Shown in pieces: positions 16,678-25,272 of a stretch of 64,000 bases of DNA. The translations under genes were made by a program, and so were the position numbers. The DNA comes from an uncultured Pelagibacteraceae bacterium (GTDB lineage: Bacteria; Pseudomonadota; Alphaproteobacteria; Pelagibacterales; Pelagibacteraceae), in the NCBI GenBank assembly GCA_902571135.1, contig CACGAU010000004.1:59900-123899 (forward strand), in the 5' to 3' direction. The notes under the pieces were generated by a model, which was not told the origin of the DNA, did no database searches, and saw only the letters and a list, made by a program, of their open reading frames with translations. The first letter of the stretch is position 1, and the number at the start of each line of letters is the position of its first letter.

Positions 16678-18120
16678 TTAACCAACACTTCCTTCCAGAC
16701 TGATACCTACAAGTTTTTGCGCTTCTACAGCAAATTCCATAGGTAATTGTTGCAATACTTCCTTACAAAAACCGTTAACAATTAAGCCAACAGCTTCCTC
16801 TGGATTTAATCCTCTTTGTTGACAATAATGTAGCTGCTCTTCACTAATCTTGGATGTGGTTGCCTCATGGGCAATATTGGACTCAGAGTTTTTATTTTTT
16901 ATATAAGGAACAGTGTGAGCTCCACATTTGTTACCCATTAATAAAGAGTCGCACTGAGTATAATTAGTTGAATTTTTAGCTTTTGATGAAATATCAACTA
17001 AACCTCTATATGTCATATCTGAATTACCTGCTGATATTCCTTTGGAAATTATTTTACTTTTAGTATTTTTACCTAGATGGATCATTTTAGTACCTGTATC
17101 TGCTTTTTGATGATTATTAGTAATAGCTATTGAATAGAACTCACCGACAGAGTTATCTCCTTTAAGAATACAACTAGGATACTTCCAGGTAATTGCAGAA
17201 CCTGTTTCAACTTGTGTCCATGAAATTTTAGAATTTTTACCTTTGCATAAACCTCTTTTGGTTACGAAATTATAAATTCCACCTTTGCCATCTTGATCAC
17301 CTGGATACCAGTTCTGAACAGTTGAATATTTTATTTCTGCATCATCGAGCGCAACTAGCTCTACATTAGCAGCATGTAATTGATTTTCATCTCTCATTGG
17401 AGCTGTACATCCCTCTAAGTAACTTACATAACTTCCTTTATCTGCAATAATTAAAGTTCTTTCAAATTGACCTGTATTAGATGCATTAATTCTAAAATAA
17501 GTTGATAGTTCCATTGGACATCTAACACCTTCTGGAATGTAAACAAATGAACCATCTGTAAAAACTGCTGAATTTAATGTTGCAAAAAAATGATCACTTG
17601 TTGGAATTACAGATCCTAAATATTTTTTAACTAATTCAGGGTGATTTTGAATTGCCTCTGATATAGGACAAAATATAATTCCTTGTTTAGTTAATTCATC
17701 TTTAAATGTAGTGGCTACAGAAACTGAATCAAATACAGCATCAACAGCTATTCCATTTAATCTCGCTTGCTCTTGCAAAGGAATTCCCAGTTTCTTATAA
17801 GTTTCTAAAAGTTTAGGATCCAGTTCATCTAAGCTCTTTGGCTTATCTTTCATACTTTTAGGTGCAGAGTAATAATATAAATCTTGATAATCTATTTTTG
17901 GAAATTTAGGTTTCTGCCAATCTGGTTCTTTTAATACTTTAAATCTTTCAAAAGCTTTTAATCTAAATTCAAGCATCCACGTAGGTTCTTTTTTAATGTT
18001 AGATATAAATTTAATGACATCTTCGTTTAAACCTTTTGGGGCTTGAATATTTTCTATATCTGTCGAAAAACCATATTTATAGTCTTTTAAATTATTTATC
18101 TCTTTTTGTCTGTTATCCAT
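16678..18120 (-). CDS. sufB: SUF scaffold subunit SufB
   Basis: SufB is the core scaffold on which the iron-sulfur cluster is built. The 480-residue product has the family's conserved blocks: [19 protein letters not shown] (about 199-217), [42 protein letters not shown], and [21 protein letters not shown] near the C-terminus. These include the cysteine and glutamate residues used for sulfur transfer and cluster ligation. It is the first structural gene of the operon, one base after iscR's stop codon. Length and sequence look complete. Confidence 0.96.
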   Translation of the reverse strand: MDNRQKEINNLKDYKYGFSTDIENIQAPKGLNEDVIKFISNIKKEPTWMLEFRLKAFERFKVLKEPDWQKPKFPKIDYQDLYYYSAPKSMKDKPKSLDELDPKLLETYKKLGIPLQEQARLNGIAVDAVFDSVSVATTFKDELTKQGIIFCPISEAIQNHPELVKKYLGSVIPTSDHFFATLNSAVFTDGSFVYIPEGVRCPMELSTYFRINASNTGQFERTLIIADKGSYVSYLEGCTAPMRDENQLHAANVELVALDDAEIKYSTVQNWYPGDQDGKGGIYNFVTKRGLCKGKNSKISWTQVETGSAITWKYPSCILKGDNSVGEFYSIAITNNHQKADTGTKMIHLGKNTKSKIISKGISAGNSDMTYRGLVDISSKAKNSTNYTQCDSLLMGNKCGAHTVPYIKNKNSESNIAHEATTSKISEEQLHYCQQRGLNPEEAVGLIVNGFCKEVLQQLPMEFAVEAQKLVGISLEGSVG

Positions 18121-18121
18121 T

Positions 18122-18547
18122 CTAAACTCTTGTTTCTTTATTGTTATTTAATAAATCTTTTAAGCTTTTATTTTCAAAGAATGTATTTATGTGAATCTCT
18201 AATTCATCCCAAAGATTGTGAGTTATACACTTTGTGGCTTTACCGTTACATCCTCTTTTTGATTCTTTTTTACACTGAACAGTTTTTACTTTTTCATCAA
18301 CTGCATTAAAAATATTTGTTAATTTAATATCATTTGGATTTTTATTGAGAACATATCCTCCTTGAGTTCCTCTGATACTTTTAACAATTTCATTTTTTTT
18401 TAATTTAGAAAAAATTTGCTCTAGATAATCTAAAGATATACCTTGTCTCAAAGATATATCTCTTAGTGATACTGGATTGATGTTATCAAACCTAGCTAAA
18501 TCAACTAAAGCCATGACGGCATATCTACCCTTTGATGTAAGTTTCAT
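18122..18547 (-). CDS. iscR: Rrf2-family Fe-S-sensing repressor (IscR type)
   Basis: A 141-residue Rrf2 regulator heading the suf operon. The winged helix occupies about 1-80 ([47 protein letters not shown]). Three cysteines, Cys92, Cys100 and Cys107, followed by His110, match the cluster ligands of IscR (three Cys and one His), with slightly wider spacing. It probably binds a 2Fe-2S cluster and represses suf when clusters are plentiful. A palindrome at 18580-18600 overlaps its own promoter, which fits autoregulation. It could be called SufR in other schemes; the Cys/His pattern favours IscR-like. Confidence 0.9.
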   Translation of the reverse strand: MKLTSKGRYAVMALVDLARFDNINPVSLRDISLRQGISLDYLEQIFSKLKKNEIVKSIRGTQGGYVLNKNPNDIKLTNIFNAVDEKVKTVQCKKESKRGCNGKATKCITHNLWDELEIHINTFFENKSLKDLLNNNKETRV

Positions 18548-18570
18548 TTTTTACCCTTAAATTGTGGGTT

Positions 18571-18598
18571 TTTATACATACTTGACTAAAATGGTCAA
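18571..18598 (-). promoter_or_regulatory. Promoter of the iscR-suf operon
   Basis: Reading leftward, TTGACC (18593-18598) and TATAAA (18571-18576) are separated by 16 bases, a good housekeeping-sigma promoter. Transcription would begin near 18564, giving a leader of about 17 bases before the iscR ATG. The -35 and most of the spacer lie inside the palindrome at 18580-18600. A weaker plus-strand arrangement (TTGACT, 19-base spacing, TATAAA) could serve the divergent hydrolase gene. Confidence 0.6.
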
Positions 18599-18600
18599 GT
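18580..18600. promoter_or_regulatory. Palindromic operator, likely IscR site
   Basis: ACTTGAC at 18580-18586 and its exact inverse GTCAAGT at 18594-18600 flank a seven-base AT-rich centre. This 21-base dyad covers the -35 and spacer of the suf promoter, so a bound dimer would block polymerase. It is the best regulatory palindrome in the window. Assignment to IscR is inferred from position and from the known habit of IscR of controlling its own operon; an iron regulator such as Irr or Fur is an alternative. Confidence 0.55.
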
Positions 18601-18684
18601 TTAGAGTATAAAAAAAAACTAACATATTGTCGCTGACTTATGATAAACGTACATTTTTTTTGAGAATAATAATCAATATCGCAA

Positions 18685-19341
18685 ATGGAAAATAAAATTT
18701 TAGAAATATTTATACCTGGTCCTGCAGGAAGACTAGAAGCTAAATATTATAAAAGTAAAAAAAATACCTCCCCAATTGCTTTAGTATTACAGCCCCATCC
18801 TCAATATGGGGGAACTATGAATAATAAAGTAGTAGTAGATACTTTTCATACATTTATGGATAATGATTTTTCTGTTTGCAGAGTAAATTTCAGAGGTGTT
18901 GGTAAAAGTGATGGAGATTTTGATAATGGTCAAGGAGAACTTGCTGATGCTGCGGCGGCTTTAGATTGGTTAGAAAGAGAAAATTTTGACAATTCACAAT
19001 GTTGGGTTTCAGGGTTTTCATTTGGATCTTTAATTGCAATGCAATTATTAATGAGAAGACCAGAAATAAACAGATTTATAGCTATTTCACCTCAACCAAA
19101 TGTTTATGATTTTTCTTTTTTATCTCCATGTCCAACTTCAGGCTTGGTTGCTTATGGTAAAAAAGATGAATTGGTACCAGTAGAATACATTACAGAGCTA
19201 GATAAAAGATTAAGTGCTCAAAAAGGAATTAAAGTAGAATTTAATGCAATATCAGAGGCTAATCATTTCTTTTCAAAAACAAGTGATGCTTTAATTAAGC
19301 ATCTTGATAAATATATAAAAAAAGAAACAGCACTTTATTAA
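18685..19341 (+). CDS. Alpha/beta hydrolase, S33-like
   Basis: A 218-residue cytoplasmic alpha/beta hydrolase. The nucleophile elbow is GFSFG with Ser112; a probable Asp is in GKKDELVP and the catalytic His in EANHFF near the C-terminus, completing a triad. The oxyanion region is QPHPQYGGTMNNKVV (36-50), and FRGVGKSDG (69-77) is conserved. This family (YP_-type 'alpha/beta superfamily' proteins similar to serine aminopeptidase S33) is common in alphaproteobacteria and its substrate is not known. It is divergent from iscR and shares only four bases (TTAA) of 3' end with anmK. Confidence 0.8.
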   Translation: MENKILEIFIPGPAGRLEAKYYKSKKNTSPIALVLQPHPQYGGTMNNKVVVDTFHTFMDNDFSVCRVNFRGVGKSDGDFDNGQGELADAAAALDWLERENFDNSQCWVSGFSFGSLIAMQLLMRRPEINRFIAISPQPNVYDFSFLSPCPTSGLVAYGKKDELVPVEYITELDKRLSAQKGIKVEFNAISEANHFFSKTSDALIKHLDKYIKKETALY

Positions 19342-20480
19342 AAATTTTCTACTAGTTTTCCACCTACTGTAAATTCTTTACATCCAGTTGTCGCATTAAA
19401 AGAAATTGGTAAATTTAAATAAGATCTTATGGCCAAAAATCCAAATGCCTGTGATTCAATATAATCACCATTTAAATTATAATTATCTATAAATTTCAAA
19501 GTAATATTATTTTCATTTGATATGTAATTTTTTATACGATTAATTAAATTACTATTTTTTCTTCCACCACCACAAAGTAAAAATGAAATACTATTTTTTT
19601 GACCAATATTTTTTAAACCTTCTGCAATCAAATATGCTGTAAAATCTGTTATAGTAGCACAACCATCCTCTAGCGATAAACCTCTTGCAAAAGATACATC
19701 GAAATTTTTAATATCCAATGATTGCGAGTAAGAATTTATTTTAAAATTATCTATTGCCTGATTTAGAATTAATTGATCAACTTTCCCTGCATTAGCTAGT
19801 TCACCATTTTTATCAAATTTTTTATTAGAATTATTTCTTACCCATTCATCAATTAAACAATTACCAGGGCCTATATCAAAAGCAGAAAGGTTATTTTGAA
19901 AATTATCAGAGTCATTAATAACTTTTGTAATATTTGCGATACCACCAATATTCAAAAAACCTATTGGAAATTTAATACTAAAATTTTGATTAATTTTTTT
20001 TGATAAAATATAATGAAAAATTGGTGTTAAAGGTGCGCCTTGGCCATTATTTTGAATATCTGCTTGTCTAAAATCATATATGACTTTTTTTTGGACCATT
20101 TGTGATAACAATTTCCCATCTCCTAATTGATTGGTAATTTTCTCATTTGGGTTATGAAAAATTGTTTGACCATGAAAACCTATCAAATCAACGGGATCTC
20201 TATATTTTTTTAATGATTGATTAACTGCATCGGCATGAAAAAGAGTTAAATTACGCTCTAATTCTCTTAATTTTTCTGAATTTTGTAAAAGGTCTTTCTT
20301 TGTTAAAACCAAATCTCTTAATCGAACTAACTGATCCTGAAGATTTTCATCATACTCATAATAATCATCTAAAATGTTTGAAAATTCATCGTATCCATCT
20401 GAACTAATTATAGACAAATCAATACCATCCATAGATGTTCCGCTCATTAGTCCAATTGCAGTATATAATTTTTTTTTCAT
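19338..20480 (-). CDS. anmK: Anhydro-N-acetylmuramic acid kinase
   Basis: AnmK phosphorylates and opens 1,6-anhydro-MurNAc so that cell-wall sugars released during growth can be reused. The 380-residue sequence starts with the family hallmark IGLMSGTSMDGIDLSI (ATP-binding) and contains GFHGQTIFHNP, IGPGNCLIDEW and LLCGGGRKNSNLI in order. The length is normal. It is divergent from tyrS across 45 bases. Few other recycling genes are in the window, except a PBP1A at 25272. Confidence 0.95.
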   Translation of the reverse strand: MKKKLYTAIGLMSGTSMDGIDLSIISSDGYDEFSNILDDYYEYDENLQDQLVRLRDLVLTKKDLLQNSEKLRELERNLTLFHADAVNQSLKKYRDPVDLIGFHGQTIFHNPNEKITNQLGDGKLLSQMVQKKVIYDFRQADIQNNGQGAPLTPIFHYILSKKINQNFSIKFPIGFLNIGGIANITKVINDSDNFQNNLSAFDIGPGNCLIDEWVRNNSNKKFDKNGELANAGKVDQLILNQAIDNFKINSYSQSLDIKNFDVSFARGLSLEDGCATITDFTAYLIAEGLKNIGQKNSISFLLCGGGRKNSNLINRIKNYISNENNITLKFIDNYNLNGDYIESQAFGFLAIRSYLNLPISFNATTGCKEFTVGGKLVENF

Positions 20481-20525
20481 TGATATGTTTTTTAAAAAAA
20501 ATTTGTATATTGTAACTATAAACTT

Positions 20526-21755
20526 ATGAATAAATTTTTAAAAGAATTTAAAGATAGAGGTTTTTTCTATCAGTGCACAAGTGAAAATGAACTATCTAAA
20601 CAATTAGATGAAGAAAAGATTAAAGGTTACATAGGTTTTGATTGTACAGCTGAAAGCTTGCATGTAGGCAGCTTGTTGCAAATAATGTGTTTGCGGCTAC
20701 TCCAAAAAAATGGACATCGACCAATAGTTTTACTTGGTGGAGGAACCACAAGAATTGGAGATCCATCTGGTAAAGATAAAACTAGAAAAATTTTAAGTGA
20801 AGAGGAAATTGAAAAAAATATTAAAAATATAAAAAATATTTTAATAAAATTTTTAGATAATGATGACCCAAATACAAAACCAATATTTGTAAATAATTAT
20901 ACTTGGCTTAAAGAATTAAATTATATTTCATTTTTAAGAGATATTGGAAAACATTTCACTATAAATAGAATGCTAACCTTTGATAGTGTAAAGCTCAGAT
21001 TAGATAGAGAACAATCTCTTAGCTATATGGAGTTTAATTATATGATTTTACAAGCGTATGACTTTCTTGAGTTAAATAAAAAAGAAAATTGCGTCTTACA
21101 AATCGGAGGCTCGGATCAATGGGGAAATATTGTTAATGGTGTTGAGCTAATTAAAAGATTTTCTAATAATCAAACCTTTGGTTTAACAACTCCCTTAATT
21201 ACACTGGCAACTGGTGCAAAAATGGGAAAAACTGAAAATGGGGCTATTTGGTTGGATGAAAAATATTTGTCAGCTTATGATTATTGGCAGTTTTGGAGAA
21301 ATGTAGATGATAGAGATGTAATAAAATTTTTAAAAATGTTTACTGAAATTGAAATTAAGGAAATAGAAACAATTAAAGATAAAGATATAAATGAATTAAA
21401 AATACTACTTGCAAATAAAACCACAGAAATGTTGCATGGAAAGGAAGCTGCTAAAAATTCTGAGAAAGCAGCAAAAGAAGCTTTTTCTGGAAATACTCTA
21501 GGCTCAAACCTACCTAAAGTTAATATTAAATTAAGCAAAATAGAAGAAAAAATAAATATTGTAGACCTCGTTTTATTATCTAAACTAGAAACCTCGAAAA
21601 GCGAAATCAGAAGACTTGTTAAAGGGAATGCTGTAAAGATAAATGATAGTGTTGTTTCTGATGAAAAATTCGAAATCAATAAAAATTTATTTAAAAGTAA
21701 CTATCTTAAACTTTCCCTTGGAAAGAAAAGACATATTAAAATAGAATTAAATTAA
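20526..21755 (+). CDS. tyrS: Tyrosyl-tRNA synthetase
   Basis: A class I aminoacyl-tRNA synthetase of 409 residues. The HIGH-type motif is HVGSL (about 46-50), the tyrosine pocket has YNMILQAYDF-like MEFNYMILQAYDF and GGSDQWGNI, and the KMSKS-type loop is KMGKTENGA. A C-terminal S4 RNA-binding domain (KSEIRRLVKGNAVKIN) is present. All elements of a complete TyrRS are seen. It ends in a four-base overlap (TTAA) with the convergent AsmA-like gene. Confidence 0.96.
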   Translation: MNKFLKEFKDRGFFYQCTSENELSKQLDEEKIKGYIGFDCTAESLHVGSLLQIMCLRLLQKNGHRPIVLLGGGTTRIGDPSGKDKTRKILSEEEIEKNIKNIKNILIKFLDNDDPNTKPIFVNNYTWLKELNYISFLRDIGKHFTINRMLTFDSVKLRLDREQSLSYMEFNYMILQAYDFLELNKKENCVLQIGGSDQWGNIVNGVELIKRFSNNQTFGLTTPLITLATGAKMGKTENGAIWLDEKYLSAYDYWQFWRNVDDRDVIKFLKMFTEIEIKEIETIKDKDINELKILLANKTTEMLHGKEAAKNSEKAAKEAFSGNTLGSNLPKVNIKLSKIEEKINIVDLVLLSKLETSKSEIRRLVKGNAVKINDSVVSDEKFEINKNLFKSNYLKLSLGKKRHIKIELN

Positions 21756-24181
21756 TTTTTTTTAATTTTCTCTAATGTTCTAGTGATAAATCTTGGTGTT
21801 AAAGTTTTGATAGGATTTACAGTAGTTTCTAAATATTTTGGGGGACCTTTAATTTTAAAACTGACTCCAAAAACGCCATCACCCACTTTCTTTCCAATCA
21901 ATAAATCTCCTATATAAGGTATTGAGCCAATAGACCTGTTAATTGTCGTTGCTGGAACTAATGTTCCTCTTAAACTAATTAACTTATCATGCTCAATGTA
22001 TCCTTCTAATAATATAGATATCGCAGGTCCTATTGCGTATAACTCTTGAATTTTCATAATTTTATTTTGATTAGTAAAATTCATTTCAAAATCTGTAAAT
22101 CTAATCCCTTCACCTGTAAGTAAATCTGCTATTCCTTGAAGAGATGCAAGAGCCAACAGCTTGGCTAGCGCTGGAATTTCTTTTACTTTAAAATTATCAA
22201 TTACTAATTTAGAAGTTGAAATTCCACCTTTATTCAAAGAATAAAAATCTAAATATCCTTCTCTATCATCTTTAAATCCTTTGATAAATTTATATCTATC
22301 CACAAGAGGTTTTGCCTTAGATGAAAAAAGAGTGGTAATTTTTTCACCTTGATCATTTGTTCTAATTGTAAATTTTATATTTTGTGAATTGTTATAAAAG
22401 GCTAAAATATCTGCTTCTTCTACTTTATTATTAATAATATTAATCTTTCCTTTTAAATTCTTTACAAAGTATATTTTATCAAAGTAAACTTCATCAAAAT
22501 TTAGGTCTATACTTAAATTATTTTCAAAAAGATTGTTTTCATTTTGATCATCGGCATCAAGTAAATTTGAAATTAAAGAATTTGCATTAAATGAATTTCC
22601 ATCAATTAAATAATTTTGGCCATCTAGCTTTTTTATATTGTAATTATTTTTTTTATTTTCTGTATCTAAATAATTAAAATTGGCCTGGTCAATTTTTATT
22701 ATTTGATTAAAATCGTTGAGAGATAAATCCTTAATTTTAATGTAATTATTTTCTTCATTAATAATAAGGGTATTTATGTTAAGATTTTTATTATTTTTTA
22801 TTTCTCCATTAATTTGAAGATACATTTTACTTTTATCTTTTTTTTTATAATTAATATTATCAATTTTAAATTTTGAATTTTTTATATTTAAGTTAGTATA
22901 AAAACTTATTTCATTTTCTTTTTTTTCAATAAAATAATCAATTTCTTCAAAATCTTTATTAATTTTAAATTTTCCAGAACCTGAAAAAGTTAGATTATTG
23001 TTTTTAAAATTAATTTTTAATTTGTGATTATTAAAATTAATTTTTTTATTTATTTGAGGAAAGAAAATTTTTAAAAAATCTTGTTGCTCTAAAACTATAT
23101 TTTTTAAAGATAATTCTGAATCTACAATTAAGTCCTTATCTTTTTTATTTATAAAATATTTAATTTCATTTATTTCATCAGTATTTAACTTAATTTGTCC
23201 CTCACCGTTAATTGATAAATTATTGTCCTTATAATTTAAATTTAAATTATGATTATTTAGTAAAATAAAATCATCAACTTCTGAAAAATATTTATTTATT
23301 ATTTTTAATTTTTTATATTTTAGTTGAGTAAAATTTATATCCGAATTTAAAATAATATTTTTAACTTTGAATTTTTCATCTATTTCCAAAGAAAATTCAT
23401 TATTTGTTTTAAATTTAGCATCATCAATAATTATATTTTCAAAACTTAAATTTAATAATTTTAATATATTTGAATTTAAACTTGAATGATCGTTTGCTAC
23501 GATGGCATCAATTAAAAAAATATTTTTTTTCTTTTTTACATTTATTTTTTTTGAAATAAAATTTACTTCTTCTGCTTTAAAATTTATTTCATCAAAATGA
23601 TAATTATCTTTTTGAAAATTAAACTTAAAATTTATATTTTTAAAATTAGCCTTGTCTAAAAAATTAATACTCGCATCTTTTATCAAGCCTGTAATTTTAT
23701 AATCATTTTGAACTTTACCATTTTCATCAATGTTCAAACTCAGATCTATAATTACATGACCTTTTTTTACAATTTTTTCTAATATAAATAATTCAGGTCT
23801 ATTATTTGTGGTCCGAATAAATTTAATTAAATCATTTAATGATATAGACTTTGTTTTTGCTTCTATTTTTGATGATGAAATCTTATTTTTAATTAAAGAA
23901 CTGAACGAAACTTGCGTTTTAATGCTCTCTAATGCTAATGGTCTTTTTGAAAAATATACCGTGGTACCAACTGTTTTAGCATAAATTTTTAGTTTAAAAG
24001 GATCTAAAGTTAATTTAATTTTTTTTAAATCTATATCTATCTTATTATTTATTAGTGAAATTTTTTTTTTAATTTGATCGTTAAATTTATCTGTCTCTAT
24101 ACCTATAGTGCTAAAGTAAACTGTCAAAACAACTAATACTGAGAGAATTAGTATAAAATATTTTAAAATATTACTTTTCAT
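21752..24181 (-). CDS. AsmA-like (YhdP/TamB-class) large envelope protein
   Basis: An 809-residue protein with one N-terminal membrane anchor (residues 8-26) and a long, Lys/Asn-rich body predicted to be repeated beta strands. The best-conserved part is the C-terminal AsmA-like domain: LLTGEGIRFTDFEMNF, GPAISILLEGYIEHDKL, LVPATTINRSIGSIPYIGDLL, and VNPIKTLTPRFI. Relatives bridge the inner and outer membranes and are thought to move phospholipids. The alphaproteobacterial homologues near tyrS are usually longer (about 1000 or more), so this is a trimmed version. Its ATG overlaps the prfB stop by 11 bases. The role as a lipid conduit is inferred from the family. Confidence 0.78.
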   Translation of the reverse strand: MKSNILKYFILILSVLVVLTVYFSTIGIETDKFNDQIKKKISLINNKIDIDLKKIKLTLDPFKLKIYAKTVGTTVYFSKRPLALESIKTQVSFSSLIKNKISSSKIEAKTKSISLNDLIKFIRTTNNRPELFILEKIVKKGHVIIDLSLNIDENGKVQNDYKITGLIKDASINFLDKANFKNINFKFNFQKDNYHFDEINFKAEEVNFISKKINVKKKKNIFLIDAIVANDHSSLNSNILKLLNLSFENIIIDDAKFKTNNEFSLEIDEKFKVKNIILNSDINFTQLKYKKLKIINKYFSEVDDFILLNNHNLNLNYKDNNLSINGEGQIKLNTDEINEIKYFINKKDKDLIVDSELSLKNIVLEQQDFLKIFFPQINKKINFNNHKLKINFKNNNLTFSGSGKFKINKDFEEIDYFIEKKENEISFYTNLNIKNSKFKIDNINYKKKDKSKMYLQINGEIKNNKNLNINTLIINEENNYIKIKDLSLNDFNQIIKIDQANFNYLDTENKKNNYNIKKLDGQNYLIDGNSFNANSLISNLLDADDQNENNLFENNLSIDLNFDEVYFDKIYFVKNLKGKINIINNKVEEADILAFYNNSQNIKFTIRTNDQGEKITTLFSSKAKPLVDRYKFIKGFKDDREGYLDFYSLNKGGISTSKLVIDNFKVKEIPALAKLLALASLQGIADLLTGEGIRFTDFEMNFTNQNKIMKIQELYAIGPAISILLEGYIEHDKLISLRGTLVPATTINRSIGSIPYIGDLLIGKKVGDGVFGVSFKIKGPPKYLETTVNPIKTLTPRFITRTLEKIKKN

Positions 24182-25272
24182 TTAATTTATAAAGCGATTG
24201 TTCCAAAAATTCATCGATATCACCATCTAATACTTTATCAGGACTAGTGCTTTCAAAATTAGTTCTATTATCTTTTACAAGTCTGTAAGGTTGAAGAACA
24301 TATGATCTAATTTGATGTCCCCACCCTATTTCAGATTTAGAGCTTTCAACATTTTGACTTTCTTCCTCTCTTTTTTTAATTTCATAATCATATAATCTTG
24401 CTTTCAACATATTCATGCATGTTTCTTTATTTTTGTGTTGAGATCTTTCATTTTGACATTGAACAACAATTTTTGATGGAATGTGTGTTATTCTAACTGC
24501 GCTATCAGTAGTGTTAACATGTTGGCCACCTGCTCCACTGGACCGATAAGTGTCTATTCTTAAATCTTTTTCTAAAATTTCTATATTAATATTTTCATCC
24601 ACAACTGGATAAATCCAAACACTTGCAAAACTTGTGTGTCTTCTTGCTCCTGAGTCAAATGGAGATATTCTAACTAATCTATGTATTCCCGACTCTTTTT
24701 TTAACCATCCAAAAACATAGTCACCATCTATTTTAATTGTTGCAGACTTTATTCCAGCCTCGTCACCTCTATGTTCACTAATTAAACTTGATTTAAAATT
24801 TTTCTTATCAGACCACTTTAAGTACATTCTTCTAAGCATATCAGCCCAATCTTGACTTTCTGTACCTCCAGCACCAGCATGTATTTCTATATAACAATTT
24901 AAAGGATCGGCTTCATTAGATAAAAAACACTTAATTTCATTTTTCTTAACTTCACTTCTTAAATCTTTTACATTTTGCAAAATTTCTTTCTGAACTTGTA
25001 AATTTTCTTCTTCAAGTGCAAGTTGATTCAAATCATCTAAATCTTTCAGTTTTTCAGCATTACTATTGTAGGAATTAGTTAAATCTTCATAAAATTTCTT
25101 TTCCTTAATTACTTTTTGAGAGTTATTTTTATCTTGCCAAAAATTGGCACTCAGTATTTGTGAATTTAAAGATTGCAGTTTTGAAAGGATATTGTTTTTT
25201 TCAAAGATACTCCTGTATTTTTTTATTTATCTTTTCAACTTCTTCTTTAAAATTTTGATAATTATTATCCAT
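24171..25272 (-). CDS. prfB: Peptide chain release factor 2, with programmed +1 frameshift
   Basis: RF2 releases finished proteins at UGA and UAA codons. The gene is in two frames: 23 codons from ATG 25270-25272, an in-frame UGA at 25201-25203, then a +1 shift gives 343 more residues, 366 in all, the usual size. The frameshift context AGGAG-TAT-CTT-TGA is essentially that of E. coli. The SPF anticodon-like motif (in RISPFDSGA) and the GGQ catalytic loop (SSGAGGQHVN) are present. The first segment is needed: the N-terminal helical domain continues across the junction (EKNNILSKLQSLNSQ). Its start overlaps the PBP1A stop by one base and its stop lies within the AsmA-like start. Confidence 0.95.
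25201..25214 (-). other. prfB programmed +1 frameshift signal
   Basis: The coding strand reads AGGAGTATCTTTGA: an internal Shine-Dalgarno-like AGGAG, the slippery CUU codon, and the UGA at codon 24. Ribosomes stalled at UGA when RF2 is scarce shift forward by one base on CUU-U, allowing RF2 synthesis. Downstream of UGA the +1 frame encodes the rest of RF2 without interruption. This is the standard autoregulatory circuit, seen directly here. Confidence 0.93.

Noticed and set aside
16677..16688. Upstream start of sufC at 16688
   Set aside because: Overlaps sufB by 11 bases and adds four residues not typical of SufC; the ATG at 16674-16676 fits better.
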